Assembly (NCBI GenBank): GCA_021780935.1
Contig: JAJXXT010000159.1
Coordinates: 1 to 34,412, forward strand
From: Pseudomonadota bacterium
GTDB taxonomy: Bacteria; Pseudomonadota; Alphaproteobacteria; Acetobacterales; Acetobacteraceae
Reading direction: 5' to 3'
DNA length: 34,412 nt
In this document: positions 26,764 through 34,412 of the stretch, piece after piece
Layout of the letters: each line of letters begins with the position of its first letter
Position numbering within the stretch: position 1 is the first letter of the stretch
The notes under the pieces: model-generated
What the model was told of the DNA's origin: nothing
What the model saw: the letters and a program-made list of their open reading frames with translations, nothing else
Database searches by the model: none
Made by a program: the position numbers and the translations under genes

Positions 26764-28662
26764 TCAGGACCGTGCCCGGGCGCGGCGGCGGCTGCGGGCG
26801 ATGCCGAGGCCGGCCGCCAGCAGGATGAGCAGGATGGGGACGGCGGCGACGTCGATCAGGCGGATGCGGTCTTCGAGCGACTGGATGTTGCGGCGAAGAT
26901 CGTATTGCACCTGGCGCAGGCGGGCGCGCGTCGCGATCATGTCGCGCTCGAGCCCGCCGATCGCCGCCCGTTGCTGTTGCGTGATGACGGCGCCGGCGCC
27001 GTGCTGGCCGCGCCCGGTGCGCAGTGCCGTGAGCTGCTTCTGGGCGGCGGCGAGGTGCGCCTGCAGCGCCTGCTCGGTGCGGCGGAAGCGGGCCTGCGCC
27101 TCGCGCTGCATCGCGTCGATCCGGGTGAAGGGGCGCGAGGTGACGCCGCGGGCGCGCAGGCCGAGCAGCGCGTCGCTGCCGGTGAGCGTGCCGGCGAGGT
27201 TGGCGATGAAGGCGCCGTTGTCGCTGAACGGCGTCATGCGGGTCTGGCCGAAGAAATTACTGGTCTGCACCCAGAACCGGTTCGCCATGATGTCGGTGTC
27301 GGCGATGATGACGAGGTTCGCGGGTTGGGCGGTCTGGGCGATGTAGGCGGGGAAGCGCACCGGGCGCTTCTGACCCTTGGGCTCCGGCGGCGGGCCCTTG
27401 AAGGCGGAATGCAGCATGCCCGAGACGCGCGCGGCGATGACGAAGCCGTGGCCGACCGGCTTGAAATGCGCGAGCAGGCTGACCGGATCGACATTGGCGC
27501 CGACCGAGCTTGCGGGCAGCAGCTCGGATTGTTTGCCGCTGGTCAGCAGCGGCGTGAAGGTGATGGGCGCGCCGGGGATCTTGCTGATCGTGCCGGGGGC
27601 GGCGACCGAGACCTGGCGCAGATCGGCGGTTGCGGGGTCGGCGTGGTTGATGCCCTTGGTGATGTTGAACCAGGCCACGTAATCGACCGCGCTGACGCGG
27701 TTGCTGTTGGGCGCCTGGACCATCCAGGCATTGTCGAGATCGCCCACCACCTGGTGCGGGTTGTAGGCGATGCCCCAGTCATGCAGCAGTGGTGCGAGGT
27801 TGCTGGCGGTGTCGGTGGGCGGCTGGCCGTTGGGCGAGGGCGACAGCGCCTGGGTCTGGCTTGCGGGATCGACGAGCAGCATCAGGCGGCCGCCGCGCAT
27901 GACGAACTGGTCGATCGCGTAGAGCGTGGTCGGCGGCAGGTGCTGCGGATGGACGAGCACCAGCACCTTGATGTCGGGCGGGATGACCTGGGTGGTGGTG
28001 GCGAGATCGACGACGTTGAAGCTCTGGCGCAGCACCGAGACCGCGGCCCAGGGCTGGCCGAGGGCGGGGTTGTTGGTCATCATCATCAGGCGCGTGTTGC
28101 CGTCGACCGGCAGCGAGGACATCAGCCCGACCTTGGGGCGGACGGGGTTGGAGAGCTGGTAGATGAGTTTGGTGAGGTCGTATTCGAGGAAGCGCTCGCG
28201 GCTTGGTTGCAGGAACGGGATGGTGGCCTGGTTGTCGAGCAGGTCGGTGCCGACGATGCCGAAATAGACCTTGGTGCCGGCCTGATCGACCGGCACGCCC
28301 TGCAGCCCGTAGCCGAGGGCCTGGTCCTCGGTGGGGCTGAAGGGCTGCGGGTCGAAGCTCTCGACGCGCAGCATGCCGTGCGCGGCCTCGACATACTGCG
28401 CGAGCATGGCGCGCACGCGGTCGGCGTAGGCGCCGTAGGAGGGCACCTGGGTGCCGAGTTCGCTGGAGAAGTAGAGCCGCAGCGTGATGCGGTGCTTGAG
28501 CCCGGCGAGGATGGCGCGGGTGCCGGGCGAGAGGGTGTAGATCTGGCCCTGGGTGAGGTCGAGCTGGCGGCCGGCGAGGCGGGTATCGGCGGCGAGGTTG
28601 ATGCCGGCGAGGATGCCGAGGACGCCGAGGACCCCCAGCGTTGCGAAGATGAAACGGCGCAT
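26764..28662 (-). CDS. GldG-family auxiliary component of an ABC system
   Basis: A 632-residue protein with one N-terminal membrane helix (FIFATLGVLGVLGILAGINLAA). A large extracytoplasmic domain follows: LDLTQGQIYTLSPGTRAILAGL and ITLRLYFSSELGTQVPSYG are typical of GldG/DUF4350-type proteins, as are FLEYDLTKLIYQLSNPVRPKVGLMSSLPVDG and RGGRLMLLVDPASQ. Residues about 505-600 form a long Gln/Arg/Ala-rich coiled coil (TRIDAMQREAQARFRRTEQAL). A C-terminal helix (VAAVPILLILLAAGLGIARS) ends in a basic tail. In Bacteroidetes GldG works with GldA and GldF in gliding. In proteobacteria the same set occurs without gliding and its role is unclear. It sits 4 bp after the permease gene. Confidence 0.9.
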   Translation of the reverse strand: MRRFIFATLGVLGVLGILAGINLAADTRLAGRQLDLTQGQIYTLSPGTRAILAGLKHRITLRLYFSSELGTQVPSYGAYADRVRAMLAQYVEAAHGMLRVESFDPQPFSPTEDQALGYGLQGVPVDQAGTKVYFGIVGTDLLDNQATIPFLQPSRERFLEYDLTKLIYQLSNPVRPKVGLMSSLPVDGNTRLMMMTNNPALGQPWAAVSVLRQSFNVVDLATTTQVIPPDIKVLVLVHPQHLPPTTLYAIDQFVMRGGRLMLLVDPASQTQALSPSPNGQPPTDTASNLAPLLHDWGIAYNPHQVVGDLDNAWMVQAPNSNRVSAVDYVAWFNITKGINHADPATADLRQVSVAAPGTISKIPGAPITFTPLLTSGKQSELLPASSVGANVDPVSLLAHFKPVGHGFVIAARVSGMLHSAFKGPPPEPKGQKRPVRFPAYIAQTAQPANLVIIADTDIMANRFWVQTSNFFGQTRMTPFSDNGAFIANLAGTLTGSDALLGLRARGVTSRPFTRIDAMQREAQARFRRTEQALQAHLAAAQKQLTALRTGRGQHGAGAVITQQQRAAIGGLERDMIATRARLRQVQYDLRRNIQSLEDRIRLIDVAAVPILLILLAAGLGIARSRRRARARS

Positions 28663-28666
28663 GGGG

Positions 28667-29398
28667 TCAGTCCGTCTGCCGGGCTTTGACGAGGATGGTG
28701 TTGAGGTAGAGCCAGAACGCGATGAAGGAGGCGAAGTAGATCAGCGCCCGCAGCGAGATGACGCCGCGCACGAAGCCCTGGAAGCGGGCGACGAGGGAGA
28801 TGCGCCGGGCCAGCACCGCGAGCGCCGGCGCGTTGGACGAGAGGAAGGCGGTGACGACGGGGTAGGAGGTGACGGCGAAGAGGAAGCAGACGGCGACCCC
28901 GAGCACGAAGGCGATGACCTGGTTGCGGGTGAGCGCCGACATCGCGGCGCCGATGGCGAGGAAGCCGCCGGCGAGCAGGGCGGCGCCGACATAGCCCGCG
29001 AGGATGGCGCCGTTATCCGGCGAGCCGAGATAGTTCACCGTGATGACGAAAGGGAAGGTGGCCGCAAGGGCGGCGATGCAGAACAGCCAGGCGGCGAGGA
29101 ACTTGCCGATGACCGCCTGCGCCTGGGTGAGCGGCAGAGTGAGCAGCATTTCGATGGTGCCGAGGCGGCGCTCCTCCGCCCAGAGGCGCATGGTGATGGC
29201 GGGGACGAGGAGCAGGAACACCCAGGGGATGAAGTTGAAGAAGGCCGCGAGGTCGGCCTGGTCGCGGCCGAAGAAGCCGCCGAGGTTGAAGGTGAGCAGC
29301 GCCTGGATGACCAGGAAGATGACGATGAACACCGCGGCGACCGGGGTGGCGATGTAGGCGCCGAGCTCGCGCCGGGCGACGATGAGGATGCCGCGCAT
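28667..29398 (-). CDS. ABC transporter permease (GldF/ABC-2 type)
   Basis: A 243-residue membrane protein with about six helices: VAAVFIVIFLVIQALLTF, FNFIPWVFLLLVPAITM, FLAAWLFCIAALAATFPF, YVGAALLAGGFLAIGAAM, QVIAFVLGVAVCFLFAV, and the C-terminal LIYFASFIAFWLYLNTIL. The cytoplasmic motif WAEERRLGTIEMLLTLPLT is the hallmark of ABC-2 permeases and couples to the ATPase. It should form the membrane channel with the adjacent ATP-binding protein. The ATPase gene stop is 2 bp upstream of its ATG, and the GldG-type gene follows after 4 bp, so all three are co-translated. Confidence 0.93.
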   Translation of the reverse strand: MRGILIVARRELGAYIATPVAAVFIVIFLVIQALLTFNLGGFFGRDQADLAAFFNFIPWVFLLLVPAITMRLWAEERRLGTIEMLLTLPLTQAQAVIGKFLAAWLFCIAALAATFPFVITVNYLGSPDNGAILAGYVGAALLAGGFLAIGAAMSALTRNQVIAFVLGVAVCFLFAVTSYPVVTAFLSSNAPALAVLARRISLVARFQGFVRGVISLRALIYFASFIAFWLYLNTILVKARQTD

Positions 29399-29400
29399 GC

Positions 29401-30147
29401 TCAGGCGGCCTGCCGCGGTGTCGGTTGCGGGTTGGTGAGGGCGCGGAACACGTCGTCGAGCTTGCCGCTGGGGTGGCGTTGTTCCAGCTCCTTCGGCGTG
29501 GCGTCGGCGACGATGCGCCCGCGCGCGATGATGATGGCGCGGGTGCAGACCGCGTCCACCTCCTCAAGGATATGGGTGGAGACGATGATCGCCTTCTGGG
29601 CGGCCATGCGGTCGATCAGGGTGCGGACCTCGTGCTTCTGGTTGGGGTCGAGCCCGTCGGTGGGTTCGTCGAGCACCAGCACCGGCGGGTCGTGCAGCAG
29701 CGCCTGCGCCAGGCCGACGCGGCGCTTGAAGCCTTTCGAGAGGGTCTCGACGGGTTGCAGGCGCACCCCCTGCAGGCCGGTCGTGTCCATGCTGGCCGCG
29801 ACCTTCATGGCGCGTTCGCGGCCGTTATACCCGCGCACCGCGGCGGCGAAGGAGAGGAAGCCGGCGACGCTCATTTCCGGGTAGGTGGGCGCACCCTCGG
29901 GCAGGAAGCCGAGTTCGCGGCGCGCGGCGATGCCCTGGCGGCGGACGTCGTGGCCCATGATGCGGGCGGTGCCGGAGGTGGGCTCCATGAAGCCGGCGAG
30001 CATGCGCATGGTGGTGGATTTGCCGGCGCCGTTGGGGCCGAGAAAGCCGAGCACCTCGCCGCGGGCGACGCTGAAGGAGAGGTTGTCCACCGCCGTGAAG
30101 CTGCCGAAGCGCTTGGTGAGGCCCTCGATTTCAACCAGCAGTGTCAC
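29401..30147 (-). CDS. ABC transporter ATP-binding protein (GldA-like)
   Basis: A 248-residue ATPase. Walker A is GPNGAGKS (37-44), the signature LSKGFKRR (136-143), Walker B VLVLDEP (156-162) and the H-loop STH (190-192). The GFLPEGAPTYPEM stretch after the Q-loop and the signature variant LSKGF.RR are typical of GldA/gliding-type ABC-2 ATPases. It should energise the permease encoded 2 bp downstream. The start is taken as GTG 30147, where GGAGG stands 4 nt upstream and the N-terminus MTLLVEIEGLTKRFG fits the family. An in-frame start 75 bp further upstream would add a Pro-rich extension that looks non-native. It is the first gene of the Gld-like operon. Confidence 0.94.
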   Translation of the reverse strand: MTLLVEIEGLTKRFGSFTAVDNLSFSVARGEVLGFLGPNGAGKSTTMRMLAGFMEPTSGTARIMGHDVRRQGIAARRELGFLPEGAPTYPEMSVAGFLSFAAAVRGYNGRERAMKVAASMDTTGLQGVRLQPVETLSKGFKRRVGLAQALLHDPPVLVLDEPTDGLDPNQKHEVRTLIDRMAAQKAIIVSTHILEEVDAVCTRAIIIARGRIVADATPKELEQRHPSGKLDDVFRALTNPQPTPRQAA

Positions 30148-30336
30148 GACCCCTCCGATGCGGCACGCCGAGTCCGGCGGCGGATGCGGCGTGGGTGGTA
30201 TCAGCGACGGGGCGGTTTGCAAGCCCCGTCCGGGCCGGGTTTGCGGAGGTTTAATGCGGCGGGGAGGTTTGGCTTGCGTCGCGCCACGGGCGGCGCGCCA
30301 GCCGGCCGGCCCCGGGCCGTTGAGGACGCGGGCCGG

Positions 30337-30780
30337 TTATGACGAGGATTGCCCGTTCTGCACGGCGCGCCGGAAGTCGATGGGATTCGCGATCATCGAG
30401 AAACGCTCCCGGGTACCGCCGGTTCCGACGACGACGATGCGACCATAGCCGAGCATTCTTCCGAGAACCCCCTGCCGGACATCGACGGATTCGACCTTGC
30501 TCAGCACCAGCTCGATCGTTCGGCGCGCCAGGAAGCCCTTTTTGGCCACGACACGCTTGCTGGTGACCGCGTATTCGCTGGTCATTCGTTGTACGAAACG
30601 ATCAACAAAGATGACAATGCCAAGCGCCGTGATCATCACGCCGGGAACGGTCATGGACCTCCAGAGAAGCGCGCCGAGGACGATCACCAGAACTGGCAGG
30701 AGGTAGACGATGCGGTGCAGTCTTGTTTCGTAGACGACAGATTCATCCTTCAGCAGGGCGCGATTGATGTAGTTTCCCAT
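30337..30780 (-). CDS. PH-domain (bPH2) membrane protein
   Basis: A 147-residue inner-membrane protein: MGNYINRALLKDESVVYETRLH, then two helices (IVYLLPVLVIVLGALLW and VMITALGIVIFVDRFV), then the bacterial PH-2 region (TSEYAVTSKRVVAKKGFLARRTIELVLSKVESVDVRQGVLGRMLGYGRIVVVGTGGTRERF). The pattern Y.(V/L)T..R...K.G...R...E..L..(I/V)E...V.Q...GR..GYG is diagnostic of the family. It has no known enzymatic role and is thought to mediate membrane-associated binding. AGAGGAC precedes the ATG closely; an upstream in-frame start at 30840 is not supported. It lies 80 bp after recG on the same strand, with a good candidate promoter in that gap. Confidence 0.9.
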   Translation of the reverse strand: MGNYINRALLKDESVVYETRLHRIVYLLPVLVIVLGALLWRSMTVPGVMITALGIVIFVDRFVQRMTSEYAVTSKRVVAKKGFLARRTIELVLSKVESVDVRQGVLGRMLGYGRIVVVGTGGTRERFSMIANPIDFRRAVQNGQSSS

Positions 30781-30811
30781 GTCCTCTTCCGATGCCGGCC
30801 GATCCCGAATG

Positions 30812-30840
30812 ATGCTCGTTGCCGGCCCGAGCGCTGTCAA
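30812..30840 (-). promoter_or_regulatory. Candidate promoter of the PH-domain gene
   Basis: On the minus strand a perfect -35 TTGACA (30840 to 30835) is followed after 17 bp by GAGCAT (30817 to 30812), a weak -10. Initiation near 30805 would give a leader of about 25 nt. This would let the PH-domain gene be expressed independently of recG. Confidence 0.4.
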
Positions 30841-30856
30841 CGGGGCCGGTCTTTTT
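30822..30856 (+). terminator. Terminator-like hairpin on the plus strand beside the recG 3' end
   Basis: CCGGCCC (30822-30828) pairs with GGGCCGG (30843-30849) across a 14-nt loop and is followed by TCTTTTT (30850-30856). This is an intrinsic-terminator shape in the plus direction. No plus-strand gene lies upstream, so it would stop transcripts running antisense into recG. The -35 of the candidate PH promoter falls in the loop. Confidence 0.4.
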
Positions 30857-30860
30857 CGCC

Positions 30861-32906
30861 CTAACCGGCCAGCAGGGCGCGCATGCCGCGGTCGCGGCCG
30901 AACAGGCGCAGCAGCAGGCGGGCGGCCTGGCCGCGCGGGGTGGTGAGGTGGGGGTCGCGGTGCAGCAGCAGGGCGGCGTCGCGGGCCGCGGTGGCGAGTG
31001 CCGCGCCGTCGGTCTCGGGGTTGGCGATGCGCAAGCCGGGCAGGCCGGACTGGCGCGTGCCCAGGGCGTCGCCGCCGCCGCGCTCGCGGAAATCGGCCTC
31101 GGCGATGCGGAAACCGTCATCGGTGTCGCGCAGCAGTGCGAGGCGGCGGCGCGCGGTGCCGGTGGTGTCGTCCGCGTGCAGCAGCAGGCAGAAGCTTTGC
31201 GCCGCGCCACGGCCGACGCGGCCGCGCAACTGGTGCAGCTGGGCGAGGCCGAAGCGCTCGGCGTGTTCCACGACCATGACCGAGGCCGCCGGGACATCGA
31301 CACCGACCTCGATGACGGTGGTGGCGACGAGCAGGGTGATGTCGCCGCGGGCGAAGGCGGCCAGGGTGGCGGCGCGCTCCTCCGGCGGCTGGCGGCCATG
31401 GGCGAGGCCGACCGTGGCGCCGAAGCGCTCGCGCAGGAGGGCATGGCGCTGCTCGGCGGCGGCGAGGTCCAGTACCTCGCTTTCGGCGACCAGCGGGCAG
31501 ACCCAGTAGACCCGGCCGGCATCGGCGAGCTTGCGGCCGATCGCGTCGATGACGTGGGGCAGGGTGGCCAGCGTGTGCAGCGAGGTGGCGATGGGCTGGC
31601 GCCCGGCGGGGCGGCCGCGCAGGCGCGACACCGCCATCTCGCCCCATTGGGTGAGCAGCAGGGTGCGCGGGATCGGCGTCGCGGTCATGATCAGCAGATC
31701 GACGGCGCTGCCTTTGCGCGAGAGTTCGCCGCGCTGGCGGACGCCGAAACGGTGCTGCTCGTCCACCACGGCGAGTGCCAGGTCGTGGAAGGCGACCCCC
31801 TCCTGCACCAGGGCATGGGTGCCGACGACGAGCGGCAGGCTGCCATCGGCGAGGCCCTGGAGGACGCGGCGGCGCTCCGGCTGCGGGGTGGCGCCGGTGA
31901 GCAGGGCGACCTCGACCGGCATGAAGCGCGAGAGCGTGGCGTGGTGCTGGCGGGCGAGCAGCTCGGTGGGCGCCATCATCGCCGCCTGGGCGCCGGATTC
32001 GGCGGCGCGCAGCATGGCCAGCGCGGCTACCAGGGTCTTGCCGGAGCCGACATCGCCCTGGAGCAGGCGCAGCATGCGGGTGGGGGCGGCGAGGTCGGCG
32101 TCGATTTCCGCCAGCACCTGCGCCTGGCCCGGAGTGAGTTCGTGGCCGAAGCGGGCGAGGGCGGTGGCGCGGAGGTCCGCGGTGGCGATCAGCGCGCGGC
32201 CGGGCATGGCGCGCTCGCGGCGGCGGACGAGGGCGATCTGCAGTTGCTCGGCGAGCAGCTCGTCATAGGCCAGGCGCTCGCGCAGCGCGGTGGCGGGCAG
32301 CTCGGCGGGGGCCTGGAGGGCGCGCAGGGCGGCGGCGAAGGCGGGCCAGCCGCGGCGGCGGTGGAAGGTCGGGTCCTGCCATTCCGGCAGGTCCGGCAGG
32401 CGTGGCAGGGCGGCGGCGAAGGCGCGGCGCAGGTGCCAGGGCAGCAGGCCGGCGGTGAGCGGCCAGACCGGCTCGATGGCGGGCAGGTCCTCCGGCTTGT
32501 CGGCGGGGACGATGAAGTCCGGGTGGGGCATGCGGCGCTGCTCGTCGATGCGGCCGGAGACCAGCAGGCGGGCACCCGGTTGCAGGCGTGCCTCGGGGAA
32601 GCGGGCGAAGAAGATCAGCTCGCCGGTGCCGGATGGGTCGCGGCAGAGGATGCGGGTGGGTTGGCGCGAGGTGCGCGGCTTTTCGATGCGCTCGACGGTG
32701 ACCTGCAGCGTCGCGATGGCCCCGGGGCGGGCGGACTCCCAGGTGCTGCGCACGCGCCGGTCGATGTAGCTGAGCGGCAGGTGCAGCAGCAGGTCGGCGA
32801 CGCGCGGGCCGCCGGCGGCGCGCTCGATGAGCTTGGCGAGCGCGGGGCCGATGCCGGGCAGGGTTTCCAGCGGCGCGGTGAGGGGTTGCAGGTCGGGCGG
32901 GTCCAC
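30861..32906 (-). CDS. recG: ATP-dependent DNA helicase RecG
   Basis: RecG is a branch-migrating helicase that remodels stalled forks and Holliday junctions. The protein has 681 residues from GTG 32906. The N-terminal wedge region includes LETLPGIGPALAKLIERA, VADLLLHLPLSYIDRR and the OB fold. The helicase domains include Walker A GDVGSGKT (284-291), APTELLARQH, GTHALVQEG, the DEQH box VDEQHRFGVRQR (DEQH 382-385), MTATPIPRTL, and ATTVIEVGVDVPAASVMVVEHAERFGL with QLRGRVGRG. The sequence upstream of the GTG in the same frame is antisense to sdhE and mfd and is not native. It is divergent from sdhE, in the order commonly seen in alphaproteobacteria. Confidence 0.96.
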   Translation of the reverse strand: MDPPDLQPLTAPLETLPGIGPALAKLIERAAGGPRVADLLLHLPLSYIDRRVRSTWESARPGAIATLQVTVERIEKPRTSRQPTRILCRDPSGTGELIFFARFPEARLQPGARLLVSGRIDEQRRMPHPDFIVPADKPEDLPAIEPVWPLTAGLLPWHLRRAFAAALPRLPDLPEWQDPTFHRRRGWPAFAAALRALQAPAELPATALRERLAYDELLAEQLQIALVRRRERAMPGRALIATADLRATALARFGHELTPGQAQVLAEIDADLAAPTRMLRLLQGDVGSGKTLVAALAMLRAAESGAQAAMMAPTELLARQHHATLSRFMPVEVALLTGATPQPERRRVLQGLADGSLPLVVGTHALVQEGVAFHDLALAVVDEQHRFGVRQRGELSRKGSAVDLLIMTATPIPRTLLLTQWGEMAVSRLRGRPAGRQPIATSLHTLATLPHVIDAIGRKLADAGRVYWVCPLVAESEVLDLAAAEQRHALLRERFGATVGLAHGRQPPEERAATLAAFARGDITLLVATTVIEVGVDVPAASVMVVEHAERFGLAQLHQLRGRVGRGAAQSFCLLLHADDTTGTARRRLALLRDTDDGFRIAEADFRERGGGDALGTRQSGLPGLRIANPETDGAALATAARDAALLLHRDPHLTTPRGQAARLLLRLFGRDRGMRALLAG

Positions 32907-33019
32907 GCGGCTAAGTGCGGCAGGGGCGGGTGGCGCGCAAGCCGGCGGGTGCTGGACTTGAGCGGCAGGGGTGCGGGGGTGGGCTGGCAATCCGGCGGTC
33001 GGCACGCTACCTGCGGGGC

Positions 33020-33280
33020 GTGCAGGTCGACGACAAATCGCTGGAGCACCGCCGCCGGCGGCTGCTGTTCCGTGCCACGCATCGCGGCACCCAGGAGACC
33101 GACCGGCTGATCGGCGGTTATGTCGCGCGGCATCTCGACGCCATGGACGCGGCCGCGGTCGCGGCGATGGAGGCGTTGCTGGAGCTGCCGGAGCCGGACC
33201 TCGCGGACTGGCTGATGGGGCGGGTGGCGATTCCCGAGGGGCCGCATGCCGCGCTGCTGCGGCGGATGAGGGGGCCGTGA
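33020..33280 (+). CDS. sdhE: Succinate dehydrogenase assembly factor SdhE
   Basis: An 86-residue protein of the SdhE/Sdh5 family, which promotes covalent attachment of FAD to succinate dehydrogenase. The signature is RRRRLLFRATHRGTQETDRLIGGY, with the RGxxE core at residues 22-26, followed by LLELPEPDLADWLMG near the C-terminus. At 86 residues it has the normal length. GTG 33020 gives the family-like start and lies after CTGCGGGG. Longer in-frame starts (from 32915) would add sequence in the recG promoter region and look non-native. It is divergent from recG, and mfd follows after 28 bp. Confidence 0.93.
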   Translation: MQVDDKSLEHRRRRLLFRATHRGTQETDRLIGGYVARHLDAMDAAAVAAMEALLELPEPDLADWLMGRVAIPEGPHAALLRRMRGP

Positions 33281-33308
33281 TGCGGGCGCCGATGCCGAGG
33301 GGAGCGGC

Positions 33309-34412
33309 ATGAGCGTGCTGACGGTGTTTGGCGCGCCGGAGGGCGAGGATGCGCGCCTGGTGGCGGCCCGCGCCCGCGAGACGGGGGGGGCGGTGCTGCA
33401 CGTGGCGCGCGACGATGCGCGCATGGCGCGGCTGGCCGAGGCGCTGGGGTTCTTCGCGCCGGACCTGGAGGTGTTGCGGTTTCCCGCCTGGGACTGCCTG
33501 CCCTATGACCGGGTTTCGCCGAACGCGGCCCTGGTGGCCGAGCGGATGGCGAGCCTGGCGCTTCTGGCCGAGGCGCCGGCCGGCGCGCGCGTGGTGATCA
33601 CCACGGTCAACGCGCTGGTGCAGCGTGTGGTGCCGCGCCACGTGTTCGCCGGCGCCTCGCTGGTGCTGGCCAAGGGCGGGGTGGTGCGGCCGGAGGAGCT
33701 GGCGCGGCGGCTGGAGGCCCAGGGCTACGCGCGCGTCGGCACGGTGATGGAGCCCGGTGACTATGCGCTGCGCGGCGGCATCGTCGATCTGTTCCCGGCC
33801 GGGGCGGAGGAGCCGGTGCGGCTCGACCTGTTCGGCGACGAGATCGAAACGATCCGCCGTTTCGACCCCGAGACGCAGCGCAGCGGCGAGGCGGTGGCGC
33901 GGGTGGTGCTGCGGCCGGTCTCGGAGGTGCCGCTCGATGCGGACAGCATCTCGCGGTTTCGCGCCGGGTGGCGGGCGCATGCGGGGGCGGAGGCGGCCAG
34001 CGACCCGATCTATCTGGCGCTGTCCGAGCGGCGGCGGCACCCGGGGATGGAGCATTTCCTGCCGCTGTTCTTCGAGCGGATGGAAACGCTGGCGGACTAT
34101 CTGCCGGCGGCGACGCTGAGCCTCGACGACCAGTGGGACGCGGCGGTGGCCTCGCGGTTCGAGATGATCGCCGACCATCACGAGGCCCGGCTCGCGATGC
34201 CGCGCGACGGCGAGCTGGCGTATCGGCCGCTGGCGGCGGCGGCGCTGTATGTGACGCGGGCGGAGTGGGACGCGCTGCTGGCGGCGCGCCAGGCGAGCGC
34301 GTTTTCCGGCTTCGCGCGGCCGGAGGGGGCGGCGGGCGTGGAGGCAGGCGCGCGGCCCGGGCCGCCGTTCGCGGCCCAGGGTTCGGCCGCCGGCGCGGGG
34401 CAGGACGCGATC
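33309..34412 (+). CDS. mfd: Transcription-repair coupling factor Mfd (3' part outside the window)
   Basis: Mfd removes RNA polymerase stalled at lesions and recruits UvrA. The first 368 codons are present: the N-terminal UvrB-like module with FPAWDCLPYDRVSPNAALVAERM, VVITTVNALVQRVVPRHVF and ALRGGIVDLFPAGAEEPVRLDLFGDEIETIRRFDP, and further on HFLPLFFERMETLADYLP. The RNA polymerase-binding and helicase domains lie beyond the window. The ATG gives the start MSVLTVFGAPEG, with GGAG about 5 nt upstream. It lies just after sdhE. The frame is open to the end with an Ala/Gly-rich stretch at the right edge. Confidence 0.95.
   Translation, partial: MSVLTVFGAPEGEDARLVAARARETGGAVLHVARDDARMARLAEALGFFAPDLEVLRFPAWDCLPYDRVSPNAALVAERMASLALLAEAPAGARVVITTVNALVQRVVPRHVFAGASLVLAKGGVVRPEELARRLEAQGYARVGTVMEPGDYALRGGIVDLFPAGAEEPVRLDLFGDEIETIRRFDPETQRSGEAVARVVLRPVSEVPLDADSISRFRAGWRAHAGAEAASDPIYLALSERRRHPGMEHFLPLFFERMETLADYLPAATLSLDDQWDAAVASRFEMIADHHEARLAMPRDGELAYRPLAAAALYVTRAEWDALLAARQASAFSGFARPEGAAGVEAGARPGPPFAAQGSAAGAGQDAI

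Noticed and set aside
30819..33110. 763-codon open frame on plus, opposite recG
   Set aside because: Antisense of recG, with a Gly/Gln/Ala/Arg-rich translation. The minus strand has complete helicase motifs.

Overview
The window is GC-rich chromosomal DNA from an alphaproteobacterium, most likely in the Acetobacteraceae (Acidiphilium/Acidocella-like). The reasons are a GTTC-N7-GTTC LexA box at uvrA, an alphaproteobacterial GyrA with an acidic insert in its C-terminal domain, the gene orders gyrA-coaD-cyclophilin and recG/sdhE/mfd, and many GTG starts. The genus cannot be fixed by eye. The strong GC bias leaves long open frames opposite almost every real gene. These were discarded.

Layout. 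(1) 1-6084: uvrA (minus, open at the left edge) and ssb (plus) are divergent, as in many bacteria. Between them lie about 2.6 kb of accessory DNA: a VapB/VapC-type toxin-antitoxin pair, a DUF2806-type gene of visibly lower GC, and a Phd/VapC pair. (2) 6204-10375: gyrA-coaD-cyclophilin, two GC-rich hairpins, then tRNA-Lys(UUU). (3) 10530-13737: a beta-propeller-like hypothetical gene, then an enoyl-CoA hydratase/acyl-CoA dehydrogenase pair. (4) 13712-22504, minus: a tightly packed operon of a CuyA/D-cysteine-desulfhydrase-type PLP lyase, three larger glycosyltransferases, a small GT-A-like transferase and a GalE-type epimerase. Three of its junctions are ATGA stop/start overlaps. Two of the glycosyltransferases carry the same N-terminal FD..Y/HYL..G repeats. 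A 16-bp tandem repeat array sits directly upstream of the first gene. (5) 22828-24278: msrP followed by a small membrane protein, with no msrQ beside it. (6) 24323-30147, minus: a Gld-like ABC system (ATPase, permease, GldG-type protein, DUF4340 protein) running into a NUDIX hydrolase and a small secreted or anchored protein, with a second copy of that small protein just beyond. (7) 30337-34412: a bacterial PH-domain membrane protein and recG on minus, sdhE and the start of mfd on plus.

Housekeeping functions are DNA repair (uvrA, mfd, recG, ssb), topology (gyrA), CoA synthesis (coaD) and SDH maturation (sdhE). The less explained parts are the toxin-antitoxin/DUF2806 island in the uvrA-ssb gap, the minisatellite upstream of the lyase/glycosyltransferase operon, and the pair of 106-residue paralogues at the end of the Gld-like operon.
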